This document shows, piece by piece, positions 7,546 to 16,076 of a stretch of DNA of 45,211 bases. This stretch comes from Gammaproteobacteria bacterium (GTDB lineage Bacteria > Pseudomonadota > Gammaproteobacteria > Pseudomonadales > JADFDG01). A program made the position numbers and the translations under genes. The first letter of the stretch is position 1. Every line of letters begins with the position of its first letter. Under the pieces are notes generated by a model. The model was not told the origin of the DNA. It made no database searches and saw nothing but the letters and a program-made list of their open reading frames with translations. The stretch spans positions 1 to 45,211 of the forward strand of contig JADFDG010000004.1 of NCBI GenBank assembly GCA_018262975.1. The letters are read 5' to 3'.

Positions 7546-8691
7546 TCAGAGGGTGGCGACGGCGCCGGAGGCGATGAGCGCGTCGATCTCGCCGGCCGCC
7601 AGCCCGAAGTCGGCCAGCACCGCCTTCGTGTCGGTGCCCACGCGGGTCATCGGCCGCGGTGCCTCGCTGTGCGTGGCGGTGCGCGAGAAACGCGGCGCCG
7701 GCGACGGCTGCACCACGCCCTTCACGTCCTGGAAGGCGCCGCGGGCCACCGCGTGCCGGTGCTTCGGCGCCTCGTCGAGGTCGAGTACCGGCGCGAAGCA
7801 CACGTCGGTGCCTTCCATCAGTTCGCACCACTGCGCGCGCGTCCTGGTGCGCAGGATCGCCGCGATCTGCTCCTTCATCTGCGGCCACTGGCCGATGTTG
7901 TACTGCGCATCGAACGGATCCGCGGGCAGGCCCGCCTTTTCCTTGAGCAGCGCGTAGAACTGCGGTTCGATCGAGCCGATCGACACGTACTTGCCGTCGC
8001 TGGTCTCGTACACGTCGTAGAAATGCGCGCCGGTGTCGAGCATGTGAGTGCCGCGCTGGTTGCCGAACAGGCCGTTGGCCTTCAGCCCGTAGAACATCGC
8101 CATCAGCGCCGCGGCGCCGTCGACCATCGCGGCGTCCACCACCTGGCCCTTGCCGCTGCGCTGCGCCTCGAGCAGGGCGCACACGATGCCGAACGCCAGC
8201 AGCATGCCGCCGCCGCCGAAATCGCCGACCAGGTTCAGCGGCGGCATCGGCTTCTCGCCGCGGCGACCGATGGCGTGCAGCGCGCCGGTGAGCGCGATGT
8301 AGTTGATGTCGTGGCCGGCGGCCGACGCCAGCGGACCGGTCTGGCCCCAGCCGGTCATGCGGCCGTAGACGAGTTTCGGGTTCGCCGCCATGCACTGCGC
8401 CGGGCCGACGCCGAGGCGCTCGGCCACGCCGGGACGGTAGCCCTCGAAGATGGCATCGGCGGATTCACACAACTTCAGCACGGTCTTCACGCCGTCCGGG
8501 TGCTTGAGGTTGACCGCCACCGCGCGGCGGTTGCGGAACAGGATGTCGTGGCCACCCTCGCTGGACGGATTGCCGCCGGGACGGTCGATGCGGACCACGT
8601 CGGCGCCCATGTCGCCCAGCATCATGCCGCAGAAGGGCCCCGGGCCGATGCCGGACAGTTCGATAATGCGGAAACCGGAAAGCGGGCCCAT
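7546..8691 (-). CDS. Alpha-methylacyl-CoA racemase (CaiB/BaiF family)
   Basis: A 381-aa class III CoA-transferase-fold protein whose closest type is AMACR/MCR, which epimerises 2-methylacyl-CoA in branched-chain and sterol side-chain breakdown. It opens with [19 protein letters not shown], has ADVVRIDRP for CoA binding, and the expected catalytic triad positions in [12 protein letters not shown] (His), [10 protein letters not shown] (Asp) and GSIEPQFY (Glu). The presence of that set argues for racemase over CoA-transferase, which uses an Asp in a different context. ATG 8691 has an ideal GGAGG 6 bases upstream, so the longer TTG start at 8709 is rejected. Divergent from the nitroreductase. Confidence 0.88.
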   Translation of the reverse strand: MGPLSGFRIIELSGIGPGPFCGMMLGDMGADVVRIDRPGGNPSSEGGHDILFRNRRAVAVNLKHPDGVKTVLKLCESADAIFEGYRPGVAERLGVGPAQCMAANPKLVYGRMTGWGQTGPLASAAGHDINYIALTGALHAIGRRGEKPMPPLNLVGDFGGGGMLLAFGIVCALLEAQRSGKGQVVDAAMVDGAAALMAMFYGLKANGLFGNQRGTHMLDTGAHFYDVYETSDGKYVSIGSIEPQFYALLKEKAGLPADPFDAQYNIGQWPQMKEQIAAILRTRTRAQWCELMEGTDVCFAPVLDLDEAPKHRHAVARGAFQDVKGVVQPSPAPRFSRTATHSEAPRPMTRVGTDTKAVLADFGLAAGEIDALIASGAVATL

Positions 8692-8765
8692 GTATACCTC
8701 CGCGCGCAAGGGTGACTGTTGGGTCGGGGGTCGTTACTGTAATGCTCCCAACCCCTCGCGACAAA

Positions 8766-8789
8766 TCGGGGGCATGGCCCCCTCTCTAG
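8766..8789. repeat. Single REP-like unit, locus 4
   Basis: One inverse unit with an altered foot (CTAG rather than CTAC) and no partner. It lies between the divergent racemase and nitroreductase genes, 23 bases before the nitroreductase ATG, so it would be in the latter's leader. It is the only solitary unit in the window. Confidence 0.85.
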
Positions 8790-8812
8790 ACACGAAATCA
8801 ACGAGAAAGAAG

Positions 8813-9505
8813 ATGAGTGACCAGAAGCAGACCGCCGCCACCATGAGCCTCGAGCAGGCCATCCTCCAGCGCCGCTCGGTACGCGGCTTCCTGCCCACGC
8901 GGGTGCCGCAGGACGTGCTCGAGGAGGTGTTCGCGCTCGCCCAGCACGCACCGTCCAACTGCAATATCCAGCCATGGTTCTCGTACGTGGCTTCCGGCGC
9001 CACCCGCGACGATATGCGCAAGCGCATGATGGAGCGCGTCACCACCGGCCGCCCGCCCGTTCCCGACTTCGACCACCTGCCGAACTTCGAGGGCGTCTAC
9101 CGCCAGCGCCAGGTCGACTGCGCGGTGGAGCTGTACAACAACATGGGCATCGCCCGCGACGACAAGATGGGCCGCATGAAGGCCACGCTGCGCAACTTCG
9201 AACTGTTCGATGCACCGCACGTGGTGTTCGTCGGCATGCAGCGCAATTTCGGCGTGACCTTCGCGCTGGATGTCGGCATGTACATCCAGACGCTGATGCT
9301 CACCATGACGGCCTACGGCATCGGCTCCTGCGCGCAGGGCTCGATGCGCTACTACCCGGAAGACGTGCGCGAAGTGTTCGGCATCCCGGAGAACATCGGC
9401 ATCGTGCTGGGCATCTCGTTCGGCTACGAGGACACGTCCATCGCCGCCAACCGCACGCGCGTCGGCCGCGCACCGCTGGCCGAAAACGTGGTGTTCCGCA
9501 ACTGA
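8813..9505 (+). CDS. Nitroreductase family FMN oxidoreductase
   Basis: A 230-aa protein of the FMN-dependent nitroreductase fold. The N-terminal block RRSVRGFLP (FMN phosphate contacts) and APSNCNIQPW are family hallmarks, and the C-terminal SCAQGSMRYYPEDVRE and GISFGYED complete the fold. Members reduce nitroaromatics, quinones or enones with NAD(P)H, usually as cytoplasmic homodimers; the physiological substrate is open. The start ATG 8813 follows a purine-rich GAGAAAGAAG stretch, a weak ribosome site. The single repeat unit just upstream is in the leader. It is flanked by acyl-CoA genes, so a role in lipid or steroid enone reduction is possible but is inference. Confidence 0.88.
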   Translation: MSDQKQTAATMSLEQAILQRRSVRGFLPTRVPQDVLEEVFALAQHAPSNCNIQPWFSYVASGATRDDMRKRMMERVTTGRPPVPDFDHLPNFEGVYRQRQVDCAVELYNNMGIARDDKMGRMKATLRNFELFDAPHVVFVGMQRNFGVTFALDVGMYIQTLMLTMTAYGIGSCAQGSMRYYPEDVREVFGIPENIGIVLGISFGYEDTSIAANRTRVGRAPLAENVVFRN

Positions 9506-9521
9506 GTGGCCGGAGGCCGCG

Positions 9522-10217
9522 TCAGCGCGGCTCCAGGATGCGCACCGGGGCCGCGAACACGTAGCCGCGGCCACGGGCGGAGCGCAGCGGCGACTCGCCC
9601 GCCTCGCTTTCCAGCTTGCGCCGCAGGCGGCTGATCGCCGCCTCCAGGCGGCGCTCGTCGAAATTGAGGAAATCCTCTTCGCCCAGCGCGCCGGCCAGCG
9701 CCTTGCGCGTAGCCACCTCGGGGAACGCCCAGGCCATCGCGCCCATCAGGCGGAACTCGGTCTCGGTGAGTGCCACGGCCTTGCCTTCCGGCGAGCGCAA
9801 CTCGCGGTGCGCCACGTCCAGCAACCAGGCACCGGCGGTCGCCGCCGCGGACGCACCGGACACCCGTCGCTCGACGGACGACACCACGGCCAGCAACTCG
9901 CGCATCTCCACCGGCTTGACCAGGTAGGCATCAGCGCCACCCTCGAGGCCGACCACGCGATCATCGAGGGCGCCACGCGCGGTGAACATGATCACGCCCA
10001 TGCCCGAGTCCTCGCGGATGCGCCGCGCGATCGACAGGCCATCCTCACCCGGCAGGCCGATGTCGATGATGGCGATGTCCCAATCGGTCAGACCGTTGAG
10101 CGCATCGAAGGCCGCCGCGTCCGCCACGCCTTCGGCCTGGTGGCCGGCATGGCGCAACTGGAACAGCACTTCTTCGCGCAGGTCGCTGTTGTCCTCGACG
10201 ACGATAATGCGTGACAC
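9522..10217 (-). CDS. OmpR-type two-component response regulator
   Basis: A 231-aa regulator with an N-terminal receiver domain (phospho-acceptor D52 in IIDIGLPGEDG, T79 in MFTARG, K101 in LVKPVE) and a C-terminal winged helix (LTETEFRLM, then DERRLEAAISRLRRK and GRGYVF) that binds DNA as a dimer. It is the last gene of the run ppc > kinase > regulator on the minus strand, 24 bases after the kinase stop, so it is almost surely the kinase's partner. The target genes are not evident; no direct-repeat site is obvious upstream of neighbouring genes. Confidence 0.93.
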   Translation of the reverse strand: MSRIIVVEDNSDLREEVLFQLRHAGHQAEGVADAAAFDALNGLTDWDIAIIDIGLPGEDGLSIARRIREDSGMGVIMFTARGALDDRVVGLEGGADAYLVKPVEMRELLAVVSSVERRVSGASAAATAGAWLLDVAHRELRSPEGKAVALTETEFRLMGAMAWAFPEVATRKALAGALGEEDFLNFDERRLEAAISRLRRKLESEAGESPLRSARGRGYVFAAPVRILEPR

Positions 10218-10241
10218 GTTCGGCTCCGCAGGCAGGAATTC

Positions 10242-12176
10242 TCAGGCGGCCGGGAAGGTGCAGGTGAACCTGCTGCCCCCCCCCGGCAGGTCGTCGAGCG
10301 CCACGTTGCCTCCGGCGCCTTCGACAATGCCCCGCACAATGTACAGGCCCAGCCCGAGTCCGGGTACACCCTGGCGCTCGCCGCCCCTCCAGTACTTGTC
10401 GAACAGCACCGGGCGATCGGCTGCCGGGATGCCCGGCCCCTGGTCATCGGCACTCCAGCGCACCAGGCCGCCGGGCGCCGCCTCGATGCGCACGATGACC
10501 GGGCTGCCGGGCGGCGAGTACTTGAGGGCGTTATCCAGCAGGTTCAGCAGCGCCACCTGCAGCATGTCGGGATTGGCGTTCACGTACAGGCCCGGCAGGC
10601 CCGGCTGCAGGGTGATGCGCGCCTGCTGGTCCGGATCAATGTCGAGCAGCGCGCGCTGGGTAAGCACGCGCAGGTCCGTGCGCTGCACCGCGCCGTCGTG
10701 CATCTCACGCAGCCGGTCGGCGGCGGCGACCAGTTCCAGCAGCATGTTCATGCGCCGTGCCGAGCGATCGATGCGATCGTAGCGCGTGGCGCGTTCGGGT
10801 GCCGCCTGCGGGTCCACCAGGCGCAGCGATTGCACTGCCGAGCGGATCACCGCCACCGGCGTGCGCACTTCGTGGGTGATCATCGACAGCAGGCGCGATT
10901 GCTCGTCGTTGCGCTGGCGCTCCTGTTCGGCCGACACCCGTGCCATCTCCGCCTCGCGCCGGGACTCCTCGCGAGCAAGGTCCGCATCGCGCACGCGACG
11001 GGCGATGGCGAAGTGCAGCAGCCAGACATGCAGGACATTGGCAACCTGCGCGGCGAACAGCGTGCGCGTGCTGGCACCGATCAGCCCGGCAAACGCCAGC
11101 GCACCGAACAGCACCGGCACCATGAACAGGGCGAACGCGGCGGCGGCGATGCGCTGCTCGGGCGTACCATGGCGCTGGCGGAAGAGTTGCGGGATGGATA
11201 CCAGCCCGCAAGCAATGAGACACAACTGCATCAGTGCTGCCAGGCGCTGGTAGTAATCCGTGAAGGCCGCCACGATCAGCAGCGCCGCCACCACGCGGGA
11301 CACGCCGAACACCGTCGCCACCACCACCGCGCGCGAGCGGTCGATGCCGAGCAGGCGCTGGAAGAAAAGCAGGCCGGTAACCACCATGCCACCCAGGCTG
11401 ATACCGACCAGGCGGTCGCCGACGACCGGCAATTCAGGAAAGAAGTACTGCGTGACTATGCCGTAACTGGCGGCGAAATAGGCCAGCTGCGCCACCAGGT
11501 AGGACGCGTAGATACCGAACGTCGGATCCCCCAGCAGGCGCCAGTTGATCAGGTTCAGCAGCAGCACCACGCCCAGCACGCCGAAGTAGGCGCCGTACAG
11601 CACGCCCTGGGTGGTCAGCCTCTGCTGCAGCGAGGGAGCATCGAAGAACGTCGCGAGCACCACGCTGCTGCTGGTGGTCTGCACGCGCAGGTACAGCGTG
11701 GTGCGGCCTGGCGGCAACTCCAGGCGGAACAGCGGTGACGGCAGGTGGAAGTCACGCTGCGACACGCGCGAGCGATCACCGTCGAGGTGGCGGCGCACAC
11801 TGCCATCCGGAAGGACTTCGTAAAGCTGCAGGTCATCCAGAAACGGTGGCATCAACTCCAGGTAGTAGCGGGCGGACTCGCCGCGGTTGTCGACCTGCAG
11901 GCGCAGCCAGTGCACGTCGGTGGTGTAACCTCGGGTCAGTGAACCGTAGAGCGGGGTGAACCGTCCGCCGGCGTCGGCCCGCTGCACGTCGGCAAGCGCC
12001 AGTTCCCCGGACGGATCGGACAGCCAGGCCAGCTCGCCGTTGTCGAGGTTGAGGACGCCGGCATGCGGCAATACCACCACGCCCGTCGCACCGGCGACCA
12101 CCCCGGACGACAGGCAAAGCACGACGGCGGTGAACAGCAGCGCAATTGCGCGAGAACGGTGCATGCGAGGGTTCAT
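10242..12176 (-). CDS. 7TMR-DISM hybrid-free sensor histidine kinase
   Basis: A 644-aa inner-membrane kinase. A signal-anchor (about 8-30) is followed by a periplasmic 7TMR-DISMED2 beta-domain (about 35-180, with VHWLRLQVDN and PPGRTTLYLRV), seven membrane helices (about 190-395), a short coiled coil, HisKA with phospho-acceptor H435 (SMITHEVRTP) and a HATPase domain (NLLDNALKYSP, DDQGPGIP, GLGLGLYIV). DISMED2 domains are thought to bind carbohydrate-like ligands, so the signal may be a small sugar or acid. Its ATG overlaps the ppc stop by 4 bases (ATGA), implying translational coupling. The response regulator follows directly. Confidence 0.92.
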   Translation of the reverse strand: MNPRMHRSRAIALLFTAVVLCLSSGVVAGATGVVVLPHAGVLNLDNGELAWLSDPSGELALADVQRADAGGRFTPLYGSLTRGYTTDVHWLRLQVDNRGESARYYLELMPPFLDDLQLYEVLPDGSVRRHLDGDRSRVSQRDFHLPSPLFRLELPPGRTTLYLRVQTTSSSVVLATFFDAPSLQQRLTTQGVLYGAYFGVLGVVLLLNLINWRLLGDPTFGIYASYLVAQLAYFAASYGIVTQYFFPELPVVGDRLVGISLGGMVVTGLLFFQRLLGIDRSRAVVVATVFGVSRVVAALLIVAAFTDYYQRLAALMQLCLIACGLVSIPQLFRQRHGTPEQRIAAAAFALFMVPVLFGALAFAGLIGASTRTLFAAQVANVLHVWLLHFAIARRVRDADLAREESRREAEMARVSAEQERQRNDEQSRLLSMITHEVRTPVAVIRSAVQSLRLVDPQAAPERATRYDRIDRSARRMNMLLELVAAADRLREMHDGAVQRTDLRVLTQRALLDIDPDQQARITLQPGLPGLYVNANPDMLQVALLNLLDNALKYSPPGSPVIVRIEAAPGGLVRWSADDQGPGIPAADRPVLFDKYWRGGERQGVPGLGLGLYIVRGIVEGAGGNVALDDLPGGGSRFTCTFPAA

Positions 12177-14893
12177 CCCGTGTTGCGCATGCCGGCGGCA
12201 ATGCCGGCGATGGTGACCTTCAGTGCGAGGTCGATGGCCGGATCCACCGCGGCCCCATCGGCGGCCAGTGCGCGGTGGCGCCCGATCAGTTCCGCCTGCA
12301 GCAGGTGCAGCGGGTCGGTATACGGGTTGCGCACGGCGATCGACCAGCGCATCACCGGGTTGTTCTGCAGCAGCGCATCCCGGCCGGTCAGCGCCAGCAG
12401 GTCATGGATCGTTGCGGCCAGGCGGGTGCGCAGTGCTGCACCGAGCGGGTGCAGCGAATCGTCGGCCAGGCGTGCCTCGTAGTGCGCGGCGATCGTCGGC
12501 TCGGCCTTGGCCAGCACCATTTCCTGCATGTCGAGCAGGGCCTGGAAATACGGCCAGCCGGACAGCATCGCCGCGAATTCTTCCTGCCGTTCCGGATGCC
12601 CGCGCAACCAGGCCAGCGCGGTGTCCGTACCCAGCCAGGCTGGCAGCATCAGGCGCACTTGCGTCCAGGCGAACACCCACGGAATGGCGCGCAGCGATTC
12701 CAGGCCGCCCTGCGCGCGCCGGCGCGCCGGGCGCGAACCGAGCGCAAGCGTCGCCAGTTCCTGCTCGGGGGTGACGGTACGCAGGTAATCGACGAAACGC
12801 GGCTCGCCGGCCACCACCTCGCGGTAGCCCGCCACCGACACCAGCGCCAGCGCATCCATCAGCTCGCGCCAGGGTTGCGCGGGCGACGGTGGCGGCAACA
12901 GCGTGGCCTCCAGCACCGAGGCCACGTAGACCTCGAGGTTCTCCAGCGCCACGCCCAGCAGGCCGAACTTGAAACGGATCATCTCGCCCTGCTCGGTGAC
13001 GCGCAGGCGACCGCCGACCGAACCCGGTGGTTGCGACAGCAGCGCCTGGCGCGTCGGCGTGCCGCCGCGACTGACCGAACCGCCGCGCCCGTGGAACAGT
13101 TCCAGTTGCACGCCGTGGCGCGCGCACACCGCGGTGAGTGCTTCCTGCGCACGGTACTGCGCCCAGGAGGCCGCCAGATAGCCGGCGTCCTTGGCGGAGT
13201 CGGAATAGCCGATCATCACCTGCTGGTAACCGGCGATACGCTCGCGATAGGCCGGCAGCGCCAGCAGCGCGTCGATGGTGGCGGGTGCATGGTCGAGGTC
13301 ATCGAGCGTCTCGAACAGCGGCACCACCGGCAGCGGCTCACGCATGCCGGCCACTTTCTGCAGCAGGCAAACGGCCAGCACGTCCGAGGGCGCGTGCGCC
13401 ATGGAAATCACGTACGCACCGAGCGCACCGCGCGGCAGCACGGCCAGCATGTCGAAGGTCGCCAGCACCTCGGCCACTGATTCGTCGCATTCCGTCGCCG
13501 TGCGGAACCCGGCGCCGACCAGCGGCCGGCGATTGTCGAGTTCCGCCAGCAGGAAGGCCTGCCGGCGTGCTTCCGGCCACTGCCGGTAATCACCCAGGCC
13601 CAGCCAGGTGGTGATCGCACCCAGCGCATCGGCATGGCGCGACGATTCCTGGCGGATGTCCAGGCGCAGCAGGCAGGCGCCGAACACCGCGACCCGCCGC
13701 AGGGTATCCACCAGCAACCCGTCGGCGATGCGCTCCATGCCGCAGGCCACCAGCGAGTCATGGCAGGCCTGCAGCGGCGCGCGCAGGTCGTCGTCGCCGT
13801 CGATGATCGGTCCTGTGGCGACATCACGCCCGGCCAACTGCGCCTCGACCCAGTCGCGCGTGTGGCGCAGGCGGTCGCGCAACTCGCGCAGCACCACCCG
13901 GTACGGCTCGCGCGCATCGCCGGCCAGCGCGCGCAGCGCCGGCGTGGCGCGGTGCATAGACAATTCGCCCTGCAGTTGCTCGACGTCGCGCAGGAACAGG
14001 TCGGCAGCCTGCCAGCGCGCCAGCAATACCACCTCGCGGGTGACCGCGTGCGTGACGCGCGGATTGCCATCGCGATCGCCACCCATCCAACTGGCGATGC
14101 GTACCGGTGCACACTCCAGCGGCAAGGCCTCGCCGGTTTGCGCGCGCAACCAGCGATCGAGTTCGCGCAGGAAACGCGGCAACGCATGCCACAGCGTCTG
14201 TTCGATGGTGGCGAAGCCCCACTTGGCCTCGTCGACCGGCGACGGCGCCTCGCTGCGGATTTCGTCGGTGTGCCAGGCGGCGCTCACCAGGGCACGCAGG
14301 CGCTCAAGCACCGCCGCGCGTTCGTCGGGCGCGAGATCGACGTGGTCCAGTTCGGCCAGGCAACCGGCGATGGCATCGTACTTGTGCATCAGCGTGCGCC
14401 GGGTGACTTCCGTCGGATGCGCGGTGAGCACCAGTTCCACGGACAACTGGCGCACGGCGTCGGCGACCGCCGTCCGCGACGTGCCGTGGCGGGCCAGCGC
14501 GGCGGCCAGCGCCGCCAGGGTGCCCTCCTCCGGCGGCCAGCGGCAGGCCAGGGCCGCGTTGCGCCGTGTGCGCACGCGGTGGTGCTGCTCGGCGATGTTG
14601 GCCAGGTTGAGGAACTGGTTGAAGGCACGCACCACGTGCAGCAATTCCTCGCCGTCCAGGCGCGCCAGTTCCGGCGGCAGCACCGCGGCATCGACACGGC
14701 CCGCGCGCGCATCCACGGCCAGCCGGCGCAAGCGCTCGATCAGCGCGAACAGCGCCTCGCCGCCGTGCTCGCGCAGCGTGTCGCCGAGCATTTCCCCGAG
14801 CAGGCGGACGTCGTCGCGCAAGGCCTGGTGCGCGTCGCGGGCAGTCGGTTCGGCGCGTGCGGCGGCGTCGGTCGGCAGATCGGCCATGTTCAT
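12173..14893 (-). CDS. ppc: Phosphoenolpyruvate carboxylase
   Basis: A 906-aa enzyme, the usual length, that carboxylates PEP with bicarbonate to oxaloacetate to refill the TCA cycle. Signature motifs are all present: LTAHPTEVTRR with catalytic H159, SWMGGDRDGNP, GYSDSAKDAGY, the mobile loop LFHGRGGSVSRGG, AIPWVFAWTQ and the C-terminal MRNTG that ends nearly all family members. The start is set at ATG 14893 (MNMADL); ATG 14887 is an alternative and neither has a strong ribosome site. It is the first gene of an operon with a histidine kinase and response regulator, an unusual setting. A strong hairpin lies in its leader. Confidence 0.97.
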   Translation of the reverse strand: MNMADLPTDAAARAEPTARDAHQALRDDVRLLGEMLGDTLREHGGEALFALIERLRRLAVDARAGRVDAAVLPPELARLDGEELLHVVRAFNQFLNLANIAEQHHRVRTRRNAALACRWPPEEGTLAALAAALARHGTSRTAVADAVRQLSVELVLTAHPTEVTRRTLMHKYDAIAGCLAELDHVDLAPDERAAVLERLRALVSAAWHTDEIRSEAPSPVDEAKWGFATIEQTLWHALPRFLRELDRWLRAQTGEALPLECAPVRIASWMGGDRDGNPRVTHAVTREVVLLARWQAADLFLRDVEQLQGELSMHRATPALRALAGDAREPYRVVLRELRDRLRHTRDWVEAQLAGRDVATGPIIDGDDDLRAPLQACHDSLVACGMERIADGLLVDTLRRVAVFGACLLRLDIRQESSRHADALGAITTWLGLGDYRQWPEARRQAFLLAELDNRRPLVGAGFRTATECDESVAEVLATFDMLAVLPRGALGAYVISMAHAPSDVLAVCLLQKVAGMREPLPVVPLFETLDDLDHAPATIDALLALPAYRERIAGYQQVMIGYSDSAKDAGYLAASWAQYRAQEALTAVCARHGVQLELFHGRGGSVSRGGTPTRQALLSQPPGSVGGRLRVTEQGEMIRFKFGLLGVALENLEVYVASVLEATLLPPPSPAQPWRELMDALALVSVAGYREVVAGEPRFVDYLRTVTPEQELATLALGSRPARRRAQGGLESLRAIPWVFAWTQVRLMLPAWLGTDTALAWLRGHPERQEEFAAMLSGWPYFQALLDMQEMVLAKAEPTIAAHYEARLADDSLHPLGAALRTRLAATIHDLLALTGRDALLQNNPVMRWSIAVRNPYTDPLHLLQAELIGRHRALAADGAAVDPAIDLALKVTIAGIAAGMRNTG

Positions 14894-14909
14894 CGTCCCG
14901 GGGGGCACT

Positions 14910-14936
14910 GGCGGGCGTGCCAAGCGCACGCCCGCC
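14910..14936 (-). promoter_or_regulatory. 11-bp leader hairpin upstream of ppc
   Basis: On the minus strand GGCGGGCGTGC and GCACGCCCGCC are perfect inverted arms around a 5-base loop (GCTTG). It ends 16 bases before the ppc ATG and begins a few bases after the -10-like TATGAT, so it would be at the very 5' end of the mRNA. No T-tract follows. It could stabilise the message or hinder translation; a double-stranded operator is the alternative. Confidence 0.5.
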
Positions 14937-14940
14937 CTCT

Positions 14941-14946
14941 ATCATA
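14941..14946 (-). promoter_or_regulatory. Candidate -10 box for the ppc operon
   Basis: TATGAT on the minus strand matches TATAAT at five of six bases, 47 bases before the ppc ATG. No good -35 hexamer stands at 16-18 bases; the upstream stretch instead holds GGGGCTCAAACCCC, a short inverted repeat. Only the -10 is supported. Confidence 0.3.
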
Positions 14947-15019
14947 GGGGTTTGAGCCCCTGGACCGCTGCCGGCGCCCAGGGCCTTCCCCCCTCCCGAC
15001 GTTCCCGACAGTCGTCTTC

Positions 15020-16039
15020 ATGTCCATCCCCACCAACGATCGCATGTCGCTCTTCCTGGAGCTGGGCGGGCGGATCCTGTTCGCCGTGCTCACCTTCGCC
15101 TGGTTCCTCAGCATCCCGGCCACCACCTGGCGCATCGACCTGCCCACGGCCGTCGCCGCGCTGGTGGCCTACCTGGTGGTGCAGGCCGCCATCCACGGCC
15201 GCACCGCCTTCGGCCGCCCGGCCTGGTGGGCCGTGCCGGCCGCCACGCTGGCCGACGCCGCCGCGGTGCTCGGCGCCGTGGCCTCGGACCCCCACCCGGT
15301 GCCGCCCACCCTGCTGCTGGTGCTGGTCGCCGCGCTGAACCTCGGCCTGCGCCGTGGCTGGATGGCATCGGTCGGTGCCGTTGCCGGCGCCACCGTGGTG
15401 ATCGCCGCGGCTTTGGGCCTGCGCGAGCACTACCTCGACGAGATCGCCGGCGACGCCCTGCTGTTCGCCGCGGTGTTCGTGCTGGCCGCGCTGGTGTATT
15501 TCGCGCTGCAATCGTTCCGGGCCGGCCAGTTGCAGGCTCGCGCCGCGCGCTTCGCCGACCAGGACGCCGAAACGCAGCTGCTCAACCGCCACGGCTTCGA
15601 CAGCGCGGCGCGCTACCTGCTGCCCCTGCACCAGCGCACCCAGTTGCCGCTGGTGATCATGCTGGCGAGCCTTGACACCCGCGGCGGCCAGCCGCTGGAT
15701 CATCGGGCGCTGGCGAAAGCCGTGCGCCAGTTCGGCCACGTGGTGCGCCAGCGTGCGCGCCGCAGCGATGTGGTGGCGCGGCTGGGCAGCGAGGAATTCG
15801 CCCTGATGCTGTTCGACACGCCGCCGGCCGGCGGCGAGACGCTGGCGCGCGCCATGCTCGAACGCTTCAACGCGTGGACGACCGAACAGGGCCTCGACGC
15901 GCGGCTGACATTCGGCATGGTCAACACCCCCGAAGAGCCGGTGGCCGTCGACCAGTTGATCGCACGCGCGCGCAGCGCCGTGCAGCGCGCGCAGAAACAC
16001 CCGAGCTCGCCGGGCGTGGTCACCGCGCAGTCCTTCTGA
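15020..16039 (+). CDS. Membrane GGDEF-like protein with degenerate active site
   Basis: A 339-aa protein with about five or six membrane helices (residues 18-165) and a C-terminal GGDEF-type domain (175-330). The signature is GSEEF at 256-260 in place of GG[DE]EF, and the first metal-binding segment reads LASLD followed by RGGQPLDHRA, without the usual DxDxFKxxND pattern. An RxxD inhibitory site (R247-D250) stands five residues before GSEEF, as in functional cyclases. It may be a weak diguanylate cyclase or a c-di-GMP receptor. Divergent from ppc. The ATG lacks a strong ribosome site; a second Met at position 9 is possible. Confidence 0.75.
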   Translation: MSIPTNDRMSLFLELGGRILFAVLTFAWFLSIPATTWRIDLPTAVAALVAYLVVQAAIHGRTAFGRPAWWAVPAATLADAAAVLGAVASDPHPVPPTLLLVLVAALNLGLRRGWMASVGAVAGATVVIAAALGLREHYLDEIAGDALLFAAVFVLAALVYFALQSFRAGQLQARAARFADQDAETQLLNRHGFDSAARYLLPLHQRTQLPLVIMLASLDTRGGQPLDHRALAKAVRQFGHVVRQRARRSDVVARLGSEEFALMLFDTPPAGGETLARAMLERFNAWTTEQGLDARLTFGMVNTPEEPVAVDQLIARARSAVQRAQKHPSSPGVVTAQSF

Positions 16040-16076
16040 TCGCTGCGTCCGCATGCCGCCGCCGGCGGCCTGTCTC

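Noticed and set aside
8713-8726. TGACTGTTGGGTCG upstream of the racemase as an operator copy
   Set aside because: It has the right spacing but two mismatches in ten core bases, too weak to separate from chance in GC-rich DNA.
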